Source of the DNA: Trichoplax sp. H2
Lineage: Eukaryota > Placozoa > Uniplacotomia > Trichoplacea
DNA: 64,000 nucleotides
Reading direction: 5' to 3'
Assembly: GCA_003344405.1 (NCBI GenBank)
Contig: NOWV01000029.1
Coordinates: forward strand, 186,001 to 250,000
In this document: piece by piece, positions 49,624 to 60,792 of the stretch
Position numbering within the stretch: the first letter of the stretch is position 1
Layout: each line of letters begins with the position of its first letter
Program-made: the position numbers and the translations under genes
Notes under the pieces: model-generated
What the model was told of the DNA's origin: nothing
Databases searched by the model: none
What the model saw: the letters and a program-made list of their open reading frames with translations, nothing else

Positions 49624-51971
49624 CATTACTGTACCACTCCTTTGCTCAACTATCCATAATAGAAAGAGCAAATATGAATATGTATTTATTCGGGATTGCA
49701 CTCATACCCATTTTTAAACCCGCTAATGTGCAAGGGCATGTGCTACTTGCTGAGTCCAGAACGTATCCGTATTTTGCAGCACACTGCAAGATACAGTACA
49801 GTGTCCAATGTGCACACCACGGTCACTATAGTAGTGTCGAGGTTGATACTTGGACTGCATTACTACTACTGTACTGGGGGGGTAGTCAATCCCGTTGGCA
49901 CAGTACAGTACGGTACAGTGTACAGTGTACAGTATTTACATCCTGTCAGAGGAGTACTGTAACTGTACTGTATCAACATGAAGGAACTCAACAGTGAGCG
50001 AGCGAACCGAACCTTAAGGGGAGGCTGCGACGAGTGAATTTCTTCAAAAGGGGCAGAAAAAACGTGTACTGTATATATAGTCGTCAACAGGTTTCTTGGA
50101 CTACTGTATTCATACTTTGATACGGTAGTCATCATTGCAAAGGCTAGGCAAGATACGATCACTTCTTACAACATTAACTATCCATTCTTCTAGCTTTCTA
50201 TACTAGTACCACATGGACAAGGAAGATTGATTGCAAAGGGTGAAGTACAACAAGTAGCCTTTCCCTTTTGCGGTTTAGCTCGCTAGCGATAGATTGATAA
50301 CTCTCTGTTCCAAGCAAGCACTACTGCCGCTGACAACCGTAGACTAACTATATGGTTTGAAGCGTTTGAACCTTGACCGCCAGTCATTCACTATAGCTAT
50401 TGCACTCTTCTCCACAGCTATCCTACCGATGGATTGCAAGATAAGGTTAAAATTTGATTTGACAAGAATTAATGTATTATATTATAATTCCAAGATTGTG
50501 AATAAATGTTGGATAATTTCATATGTGCATGTGGCAAATGAAGCTTCAATTATCTTTGACATGAATATCTATCCTTTCGCCCGCGCTACACAATAAAATG
50601 CATAATCTCAATCTGATAGACTACTGTAAGACAATCAACTAATTACAGTGCTACTAAGGTTATCCTATGTGATCGCGCGCTCGTTATGTTACCAACTTAG
50701 GATTTAATGGACTTATTTATACGCGTGCTGCAGCTGTAAAATAGTGTCTACTTCACAACTTCGATCCTCACAAGATTAAAGTACATACTCTCTTGTCATC
50801 GTTTTGTATTTCGTCAACGATTAACCATGGTATTTGCAGGGGCATGCTCCGATTAATTACAATGAGTAGCAACAGTCATAGGCATGGTATTTTACGTATA
50901 GCGCGATATGTCCAACATGACGTTTTTGCTTTTTTTGACTTGTCATTTCATGGTTTGCCCATTATCGAGGTATACAGTCATTGGATTTTATTTGAGACAC
51001 AGCATTCTAGTTTAAAACCTCAACATTTATTTTTTTTTCCACCAACTCAGTGCCTATGCCGCTTACTTTTCTTCCAATAGTTTAAGAATATAAGCTACGC
51101 CTCTATGGCAATATCATATTATACAAATTCACAGGTAAAAGAAAAATCTGGAAGTCCGTTACACCGTACGGTAGTACAGAAAATCAAGACTAATTCTTCG
51201 CGCTCTTTAGGATTGGATATCAGCACACTAAGTACAGCATACAGTAGTACAATAATTCCGCTACAACAGCATGCAATAATAATCCTGTATTATTAATGCA
51301 CAATTATCAATGAAAAAGCCTCAACTTATTACGATAATACACTTCGTTATTACGTTCACTCTTCTCCTTGACGATAATACGTATATCACATCAATTAATT
51401 TCAGTATCTAACTAATCATGGTAACATGTAACAAGCTTTTTCCTTATCCTGTACTCTACAGTATAGCCTTATAGTTCACCAACACATTCTACAGTATTGG
51501 TCATTATACGATATTTAGAATTATTCGTAAAAGAGTCGCAAAAGACCAATCAAATTTCACTGACTAACTGCTTAATTACAGATATTTATTATGAATATAA
51601 TAGCGGTGCATAGGAAAACCCTAGAGATGAACTTGCACTATGATTCGATTAGACAATTTTTACGGCACGAAATTTGAATACAGTACCGTAGTCGGTGACC
51701 AATTAGCTTATCAACCTCAGCATCGCACATTCTAAGCCTTCATTCAGAATTGATAAATCTGGCGCTATACATAATAGTAATATAATTAAGATGATATTCC
51801 TATGTGAATGCGAGTATCAGCTACTTGAATATTTGTAGCTACAGTTTTAAATGAATCAAGTCACAGCTAATTTACGATCACAGTTATTTTTTACTGTTAT
51901 TTATAAAACTAAGACTAAAATAACATGTATATATGTACGGTTACTACATTAGGAGTACTGATGATTCTCTA
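49624..51971. other. Intergenic DNA before cyclin E
   Basis: No gene is supported. GTAC-W palindromes occur at 49902-49932, partly inside open frames on both strands that I reject. Several further open frames between 50357 and 51296 lack splice context and recognisable content. Confidence 0.4.
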
Positions 51972-54900
51972 ATGGTTTCGAAAACGGAAAATAAAAGAAA
52001 AGCCGATGTAAGTGAATCACACTAATTTGTGACTATATCACCGATGGTGATTATATTACTGTTTCTAAGTAAATGTATAAAGCAGTTTAACTTAAACTTG
52101 TAATTTCCGTACTTTTCGATATCGTCGTTGATAGACCAGACTCGCAATTACAATTGCTCGTGCAACGCCTAGACATTGTTGCACATTGTAAGTATAAGCT
52201 AAGTGTGAATTAGCCGTAACAAATATGTTTTAACCAACGTATAGGATTTAGAAGGTGATCCTGCGAGAAAATTGCAAGCCAGAGACGTATGTATTAGCGT
52301 TAGACTATACAATATTCATTTTGTGCAGATGATAGCATACTATATCGTTATCATTTTACTACACTGTAGTTTGCAAATTTCGCAAACCCACTTTATGTTC
52401 TGTTAATATTAAAGTACTATGCTTGTTTCACACTCAACATCAGATCTCTGCTATATGCCCAGTTTGCAGTATTCTTAGTAATTACAGTACATCGGGTTCA
52501 ATTTATTTATTTTATTCACACTCGCATTTGCCGGTTTTAGTCTACTCGAAAATCTCTCCTTATAAATCACTAGCAGTCGACCACTACCGACAATGGTACT
52601 ATACAGTAGCATCGTTCAAGGACAATTCTACCTCAATTATAATGACAGTGATGATGATATTCGCTAAGTAGAGAATAAAAGGAGCACCCGTCCGATTAGA
52701 GAAAGGAAATACAATACTGTGTTTTCATTTGCATAATTTTTGTATATACTACAAGTGTCTTTCGTTTTACAATTTTCCGACCTCATGCAACATCAATTTT
52801 TACTAGTCCCACTTCAGTTATCAATATACGAAATTTTACAACGATCAGAGATCAATCTTTTTCTAATCATCCATTTTACAATCAGTTGAAATACGAGTAT
52901 GTACTGTTTGTATGAAATTAAATAGAAAATTTCCTTACATATACTCGCTGTCGACTATAAAACCTACGCAGCCTCACCAACACAGTTGCTTATTACCGTA
53001 TGAATGAACGTTCAAGAAAACAAGACATTCCCGCCAATTTATTTATTGGCGCCAATAGAATCTGTCACCTGACACCATTCCTTTGTCATACATCATTCTA
53101 ATTGGTGTTAGCGTAACAATGCTAATCCTTACGTCACGATCGTTGAAATTTTAATAGTACAGTACAATATTTGATGACTTGGTATGGTATAATGTGTGGT
53201 CTGGTACGGTACCGTACACTAGAGTTCTATACAAATCATGTTATTAGGCGCCAGGCGCCTACCAATGAATGAATTTTTATGCAATAGATCCACCCATCTC
53301 TTGACTCATCCGGAACTATAGCACTAATTAATTTTAATATTCTGAAGGTTCCAGTTAACTCCTTTTGCAAATAGAATTATTGCTATCGTATCACCCAAAT
53401 CGGTGCTTTAAAGGAGACGTCTGTCCGTAATTAGTCGACCAACGTGTCCTATTGGAATTACAGTACCAGTTTGTAAAACAGTATAACACTTGGCGATCCA
53501 GTACAGTATCCATTGAAATAATAACCGGTAACAAACTCTATTCCTAGGAGGATTTACCTGCGAAATATGATTTCAGTGGTATTTCAACATCTTTAACTAC
53601 TACAACCCCTTTCGATTCACCTACCACACCGAAAATTCAAGAAGTTGCTGGTTGCAACCAACACGCGCGGGAGAATAATAACCTGTCAATCTCCAGTAGC
53701 CCTTTACCTGTCTTAAGCTGGGCTGACAGGAAAGAAGTGTGGCAAGTTATGATAGAAAATGATAATAATTTCAAGCGCAGCCCAGATTGCTTTGATCGAC
53801 ATCCAAATCTTGTTCCAAACATGAGAGGCATCCTTTTAGACTGGATGATGGAGGTAGGATAATACTTGATGTTGATTATCGCAATGTAGTATCTTCACCT
53901 TCACTGGTACTATACACTTGCTATTAACTTAACCTTAAAAGACAAATATAAGAATACTATTAGCCGATATATCAAACTTGGATATGTGCTGTTTAGATTC
54001 TATTGATATAATGCATTCCTTACACCTTGATAATACTACCCAGTCAGAGTATATCAATTACATCGTTGTTTACATTGTAATTTTACCATGTTGTTTACAG
54101 TACTTCGTAAGAAGTTTTTATCGATATTATCGACCAATATATGAGCTAATCCAGATTGTATATCAATCTTTCAGGTGTGTGAATCGTTTAAGATGCAAAG
54201 AGAAACATTTTACATGGCCATGGATTACTTAGACAGATACTTGTCACTTAGCGATAACATTCTCAAGCAAAAACTACAGTTAATTGGTACAACCTGTTTA
54301 TTCATTGCTGCAAAAATTGAGGTTATTAGCTAATAATAAAATAAGGCCTAAAACTGATACTTTATGATTACGTATCAACTATTGTAGCTCTCTGTATGAA
54401 TTTGTGTTAATACTATATGGTCTTGTACGATAAATATCTGTGAGAATCAGCTTTCGTATTATCTAATTGGGAGGTGTACAATTGCGACCAAGTTCTCGAT
54501 TAACTTCTGTTGTGTTGTACATAATATAATTCTGTAATATTTATGTCGTTATGATTCACTAAATTAAGGCTATTTTTGGATTTAGGAAATCCAGCCGCCA
54601 CAGGTATCAGAATTTGCGTATGTTACCGATAGTGCGTGCAGTGAAGATGATATAATCAAATTAGAGCTTCAACTACTTCAGGTACAGTTGCTAAATTCAA
54701 TTCCGTAAGATTTTCTTATTATGCAGTTAAAACTTCCTATTTAATCTACGCTTAGACACTGGAATTCCAGCTCTCACCAGTTACGGTAACATCCTGGCTG
54801 AATGTCTATGTGCAACTATTTAATATCAAATTATCATCGCAAGAGCCTGTTGGTGACATGCTATATCCAACTTATTGTGGTGATCTATACATGAAAGCAA

Positions 54901-55717
54901 TTCGAGTAATGCAAGCCATCTTAATTTTGTAAAATTTATACGTTAATATGCAGTTTATTTACGGCTAAATGAAAGCCATACACGTAATCGTAATCGACTG
55001 CTCTTTTCAACTTTTTAGTTGATAGATTTATGCATACTAGATTCTTGGTGCCTCATGCACTCCTATAGAAGTATCGCTGCTTCTGCCTTCTATTTAATTG
55101 CTCCATCCAAGCAATTAGCTATTGATTGCACTGGTATGTTAAATTGAGTTTACGTAACGAATTGAAAACGAAAATCTCGTTATCAGTAAAATCCACTCTA
55201 ACTTTTCAATTTGTTTCAATGCAAGGACCTACAATACTTAATCAATGTTTTCTACTCCTTTCAGGGTATTTATGGGAAAATCTCACTAGCTGTATATCCT
55301 GGATGATGCCTAAATACGAAACTGTAAAGAAATACTGTACTTCCTATGAAATCCAAACTATTAACAATGTAATATTGAATTTTGATTATCTGTTACATCT
55401 ATTGCAATTAGAGTCTATTTTTTAAGTTAGTTTCTTATATAATCTTTGTAATATAGATTCCAAAGCTTGACCTGCATAGGATTCAGACTCATCACGTTGA
55501 TCTTACGTTGCTGGTACACCATTACCTGTAAATAGCTTCTTTGAAATGTACTATAATAATTACTATTATCATTTCCCCTCGCTAGGAAAAATCACAGGTA
55601 ATAGCTGACAAATTAACTACAAACGCGTTTATTGATCAACCCGCTTCCCCGAAAGTATCTGAAGCTGTGATAACTCCTCCTGACAGCAGCAAAAAGAAAA
55701 AATTTAGATCAGATTAA
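51972..55717 (+). CDS. CCNE: G1/S-specific cyclin E
   Basis: Regulatory subunit of CDK2 that drives entry into S phase. Eleven phase-consistent exons, 399 aa (human cyclin E1 410): 51972-52007, 52173-52187, 52245-52286, 53548-53853, 54175-54321, 54586-54681, 54756-54905, 55019-55133, 55265-55368, 55457-55513, 55586-55717. Exon 4 carries SPLPVLSWADRKEVW and the MRGILLDWMMEV motif (the MRAIL-type docking patch). Exons 5-6 hold the cyclin box with KIEEIQPPQVSEFAYVTD. The C-terminus has the Fbw7 phosphodegron ITPPDSS (Thr386, Ser390), followed by a basic KKKK. The first three exons are short; their start (MVSKTENKRKAD) resembles the vertebrate basic N-terminus, but the 15-bp exon 2 is inferred and the 1.26-kb intron 3 could hide another exon. 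Exons 4-11 are certain. Confidence 0.94.
53028..53055. promoter_or_regulatory. E2F-like site pair in cyclin E intron 3
   Basis: Two E2F-type sequences lie 8 bp apart: ttcccgccaa (53028-53037) and the perfect palindrome ttggcgccaa (53046-53055). A third GC-rich palindromic stretch, aggcgccaggcgcct, follows at about 53246-53260. Cyclin E is a classical E2F target in animals, so placement about 0.5 kb before the main coding exon is meaningful. They may mark an internal promoter, or the true promoter if exons 1-3 are wrong. Confidence 0.6.
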
Positions 55718-56570
55718 ATTTTCTTAAAGTTATTTGCATTTGTTAGTTATGTATTAAATATGTTCAATATTCTTTTATTACTGTAAAAAATTACATCATA
55801 TTGAGATTTCGTTTTCACAGTTACGTCATTGCATTATTAATATCAAGTATCGTTGTTAATGAACATATCTGAAAGATATACTGTATATTAATGTTTTGAC
55901 GACAAAATTGTGCTTTTTGCACTATAATATGTAAAAATGTTTTAGATTTCAATCGAAGCATTAAAAGCATAGTATAACGATAGTCAATTTTTTTAAATGC
56001 AATTATTACTTATAATTATTTGACTGTATTTGGCTAATCTGTTTCATACATGGAAATGGAAGCTTTGTTGTAGCTAACATCGCTGCAAGGTATATCAATG
56101 AAATACCTACCTATAAGAGAATAATTATTCCTTCTTTATCTATTGTAGTCCTTATTTAGTAATTTTGTACATAAGCAATGGGGTACACTAAGCACTAAAA
56201 CAACCTCGAAATTTCAAGCCAGCGAGTGCAAGATGAATGTGAATTGTACTGTACACACTTAGAACATGCTTTCTACATCTTATTCTGAATGTATACCGTG
56301 CCGTATAATATTATATATTGTGTTCCACGTATAAGAATTTCTATCATTTGGTTATTGTAATAAAATTTTTGGCGATTTCATAGAGTGCTATTCTACGTCT
56401 TAAAAACGTCAACAGTGTCATTAGCCGTTACTATGATTTTTTTTGCAAATTGCCGTAAAAGTTTAACTTGATAAAAGCTACTGTACGTATAATTGATTGA
56501 TTGATACTTTGAGAAGGGCCTCATGAATTGTACTAACGAGCATATTTCAATAACGTCATTTCCTATTTAG
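55718..56570. other. Cyclin E 3' flank
   Basis: AT-rich; no full gene is seen. A 16-bp stretch with acceptor and donor at 56074-56089 (encoding LTSLQ plus one base) has the right phase to precede the exon at 56571, but it is too short to claim. Confidence 0.35.
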
Positions 56571-56908
56571 CATCTACTAAGAATCTAACGAAATTTTGCG
56601 AGTACCACGCAGACTACGAGTTTTTCAAACAATGGTACGAAAAGGTCAGACGTACGAATTCTTAACTATAGCTATTATCCATTTAGCGTACGACCACAAA
56701 TAATCCTTTCAATATATAAATCCAATAATTTATGGGTATCTTTATTTCACTATGAAATAAACTTAAATACCTAAGGTCGAGATTAAAACACATTTTTGGA
56801 GCTGAGAAATGTAACAAAAAAAAGCCTTCCTATGGTGGTCAAGCAGTAGCATTTACAGAATCTGACAATTTGTCGGAATTTAAGTCGGTATTGATGAATA
56901 GAATATAA
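56571..56908 (+). CDS. Unidentified gene, last two exons
   Basis: Exons 56571-56634 and 56776-56908 join in phase (one to two bases shared across the junction) and end in TAA. The joined frame includes NLTKFCEYHADYEFFKQW, then SRLKHIFGAEKCNKKK, and ends FKSVLMNRI. Acceptors tttcctatttag and cctaag and donor gtacga are acceptable. The composition, with aromatic and charged residues and several Cys, is clearly protein-like, but I do not recognise the family. The 5' exons were not found. The stop lies 41 bp from the convergent SNRPB stop, so the 3' UTRs must overlap. Confidence 0.6.
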
Positions 56909-56949
56909 AATATACAAAACTTCAACACAGTGTATTAAGGAAAAAAGTA

Positions 56950-59900
56950 TTACGATGGTGGCGGACGAGCCCCTGTTGGTGGTCCTAGTAGATATTTGAA
57001 TAAAATATCATGAATTTAATATAATTAAAAACGTTCATTGACTTTACTCAGATACAAATTTGCACTTACGAGGAGGCATTCCGGGTGGAGGAACTCCTGG
57101 CATACCTGGCGGAGGCATACCCCTTGACATACCTAGAAATTCACAATGTTAAAAATTTGCAAACTATATCTTTCTTATATAACAGAATTGTTACAATATC
57201 AAAGGAAGCAATATCCTCAAAATAAAATTAGCCTACCAGCAGGCGGCATAGGTGGCATCCCAAATAGCGGAGGACCGCCAGGAGGACCTATGTTGAGTGA
57301 ATTTATATTTAGACATGTAAGAAATCTTTATATTAAAGAGTGCTTTATAAAACCTAACAGATGTTACTCAGAAAACAGTATTATCTAAAGATGAAAATAC
57401 TAGACACAGCGTGTAAGTTACCTGGTGGCATTCTTGGAGGCATACCACGGCCCATCATTGGGGGCCCTAAAGATCACCGAAAAATAAATCATTTATCATC
57501 CGAACTACTTTCAAATGGGCTTACGAAAACGAGTAATATCATAAAGTAGTACATATGATACCTCCAATAGGAGCTGCAGGACGGGGTGGGCCACCTGGAG
57601 GCATTGAACCTATAAACGAAAAATTTATTCACTTGAGTTATGTGTTGATAGACAAGTATAATTGCTCGCAGTTCAAAATCTGTGAGAGCATTGTAATTTT
57701 TTTGTCGGCTATTAATTTTCATCACGTACCTGGAGGGCCAGGAACTGCCGAAGGTGGAAATTGTGGAGGTGCTATTAATTTAGAAATTTCGCTGAATAAG
57801 ACTTCATGGAATATTTACCGTACTAAAATATCAACACTGAGATAAACAAGAATGCAAAAACTATACCCTTACCACCACTAGCCCCACGACCTTGAGGTGT
57901 CATAACTTGTTGTCCAGGCCCACCAACACCTTTTGCAGGTCCCGAAAGGCCTGTTTGATAAACAGAAGAAATTGCAATCTCTCAGTATAACTATGAAAAG
58001 CAATGCATCAGTACAGAAAGTATTTTAGAGTTGGTAGATATTTAATAATAACCAGGTGGAGCAGCTGCTGCAGGAGCAACGGGCACTCCCCTTCCTGCTG
58101 CACGGCCAATGCCAGGACCAGGAGTGGCAGAAAAGCCAGGAACTCTTGCTCTTTCCTATATAAAGTTAATACCAGACTTGTCAGTCATACAACAACACAC
58201 TCGTGTGATATACGAGTTTCTCGTTTATTGTATTGCAGGACATATATAACAAAAACCTTGCTTGAATTTATAAATGAAATAAACATAAATTTAAGATACC
58301 TAAATGTTGTCATTTCTACAATAAGTACCATTTGCATAAATAGTACACTTGACAAACGTGGATGAAATGATCGAATGTTAGGGAAAATACAGTAGTTATA
58401 TTACACCTATTTATACGATTGATTGATCATAATCACCATCATGAACATTTCAACAGTTCAGTCAATTACATCTTTTCCGGTATTTCATACACTAGAATGA
58501 TATTTAATTTATCTGAAGGTTGTTTAAATATCCCATCCATGGAACAGTTAACTCTTCTACAGTATAGTACAATCTTTTTCATCTTTAGGAATACCCATTC
58601 TTTTAATTCATTATCCTCAAATAAGTACTATGCAATGACTATAAGTACAGTCGCATAAACAACCTGAAATTTATACTTATAGCTTTTAATCAATTCTATA
58701 AACGAGTTATCATCGAAATACTACTAATTTTCAATACAACAAGTAATGCTACGAATTTCAAGGCATAGTATTTACTATACTATAATATTCGAATCAGACT
58801 TCTCGCATATTAATAAAAATAATATTAAATGAGTCTACGCATACAACGTATACTGTAGCACTTTCCTGTACAGCAAATATCACTCAAATCTCAATACTCA
58901 TCCATTATATTGATATTAGAATGCATTGAGCAAAGATATGGGCTACCAAATGCAACTGCAGCCTTAATGGTCCAAGGCAATGACTATGGCGGGCACAAAA
59001 TAACCGATAAATGACTCAGTCGATGACTGTACCTCACTGTTACAAGAGCATGAGATATCAATAATCTGCTATCTGTGGTAGTATTACTCGTATGTAAGCC
59101 TATCCTTTTCACCACTGCTGGCAAACTTTCAGGACTCAAAATTTCCATTTTGATGTTAATAATTAATTTATAACTACCGCTTTCAGAATGAACTCGTTCT
59201 CACCAATCATTACCCTATAGAGTACAGTTATGCATATGATGGACTCCATAATACGCTGTAAATACATAAAGTGAAAACACCAAGAAAGAAACATATTAAT
59301 ATACTGTACAGTACAACAAACACGCAACACTAAGGAAAACGACGAAACCACTGCAAATCTTCATTTTTTAGCTATTCTAGATCTTTCAAGCACTATGGAG
59401 AATTAGTTTTAACTGAGTAATTCTGTATAATACTACTCTGTCTTTAACGTAAATTGACTGCTATGCTGCAAATGGGATACCGTCACAGTTATAATGTAAC
59501 TAAAAATGAATCATTATCCCAAGCAACATCGAATGTTGTCTATGAATCGAAGTTAGCAGCAACTACCGTTCAAAGCTATAACATTTATCCTTTTCCACAA
59601 GTCCACACATTGTATCTCTAACATTGTCTATGGATGGAAAGCTATGGCATGGCAAAACTAATGTGTGAAGCCACAAAGGTTATCATTGTCCCAAGCCACA
59701 TGTACAAAAAAGCTACTACTCAATGTGCTCATTCCTGCAACGTTGTCTATAAATGGAAATCAGTGGCAACTACTGTGCAAAGCAATCAAAAAATGCTGAT
59801 TGTCTCTAGTAACATGTAAGTGCTACAAGTCCACAGATTATCTATGAATTGAAATTGGCGCAACTACCTTGCGAAGCTGTCCATGCTGTAGTTTATAACC

Positions 59901-60792
59901 TAAAGTCCACACACTAGCACCTGTAATATCAGCTATGGATCCAAAACTGTGGCAAACTACCGTACCAAGCTACTAAAGATGTCCTCATATACCAACACAC
60001 CACTGAATGGAAAACTGTAACAACAATTGCTTCAAGCTACAAAATGATGTTATTGTCTCACATTGTAGGCAAAATAGAGCTACTAACTCATGTAGTAGCG
60101 CCTGCAATGTCGTCTACGAATTGAAAGATGTGATCACTATTGCGTACAACTCGTCAATTTTATCTTCAAGTTGAAGTTTGATAGGCCAACTGTAGTAGAG
60201 AGATGAAAAAGTGAAACATAATGCTCTCTCATTTCAAGAACTCCTAAAACGTCGAGTCCATTGGCGGTCTTGACTATTATTATTGATACGGTCATTACTA
60301 GTCATCACTGTCCATTATTCAGTAGTTGAGAAGAAGAAGAGCAATGAACATTAACTGTACAGAATAGGGGGAATAGTCATGGCATTGGATGAAATGCCTT
60401 TTTATGTCACATCAACCGATGACATGGACAAGAAGACTTACTTCTGCTGGCGGAGGACCTTCCACTGTTAACGACACCAGATTTTCACCACGTAATATTA
60501 CTAAGCCTAAAGACCTTTTTTCTTCACGTTCTTGATTCTTGGATGACTTTGATTTAATCTTACGAAATTCATCACAATCCCCCAATACAATATTCATATG
60601 TTTATCATAAGCTAATAAAGTACCAATAAACATCCTTGTATCCTGCAAAGTGGCGCGCATCCTGTAATTGATGTGCATAGCCATCTTGGATTTTTTACTG
60701 ACAGGCTAAAAAAGCGACAAGAAATAATACAAGAAAGGGTTACAAAAAAGATATTAGCTTCAAAAGAAGATTAGGATGGATTCAAATACCAT
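56950..60792 (-). CDS. SNRPB: Small nuclear ribonucleoprotein SmB/B'
   Basis: Core Sm protein of the spliceosomal snRNPs; it joins the heptameric ring on the snRNA Sm site. Ten exons, 243 aa (human 231-240): 60792-60790, 60705-60442, 58155-58053, 57950-57873, 57771-57730, 57609-57562, 57466-57422, 57287-57237, 57132-57070, 56984-56950. Exon 1 supplies only the ATG, giving [18 protein letters not shown]; alternatively translation begins at the ATG at 60684. Exon 2 holds the whole Sm fold, with Sm1 ([19 protein letters not shown]) and Sm2 ([20 protein letters not shown]). The tail has GIGRAAGRG and [10 protein letters not shown], then Pro-Gly-Met modules, and ends [11 protein letters not shown]; it provides GYF/WW-binding and arginine-methylation sites. 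All tail introns are phase 1. Confidence 0.95.
58156..60441 (-). other. SNRPB intron 2 (2.3 kb) with a decayed minisatellite
   Basis: The intron separates the Sm-domain exon from the tail exons. From about 59520 to 60150 it carries roughly seven degenerate copies of a 90-120-bp unit with the signature gtctatgaatggaaa...ggcaactac...caaagcta; anchors fall near 59537, 59625, 59744, 59840, 59931, 60003 and 60111. The open frame at 59634-59819 is made of this repeat. The rest is AT-rich with no gene. Confidence 0.7.

Noticed and set aside
59634-59819. 61-aa open frame in SNRPB intron 2
   Set aside because: It is read through the decayed minisatellite and is antisense to a well-supported intron.
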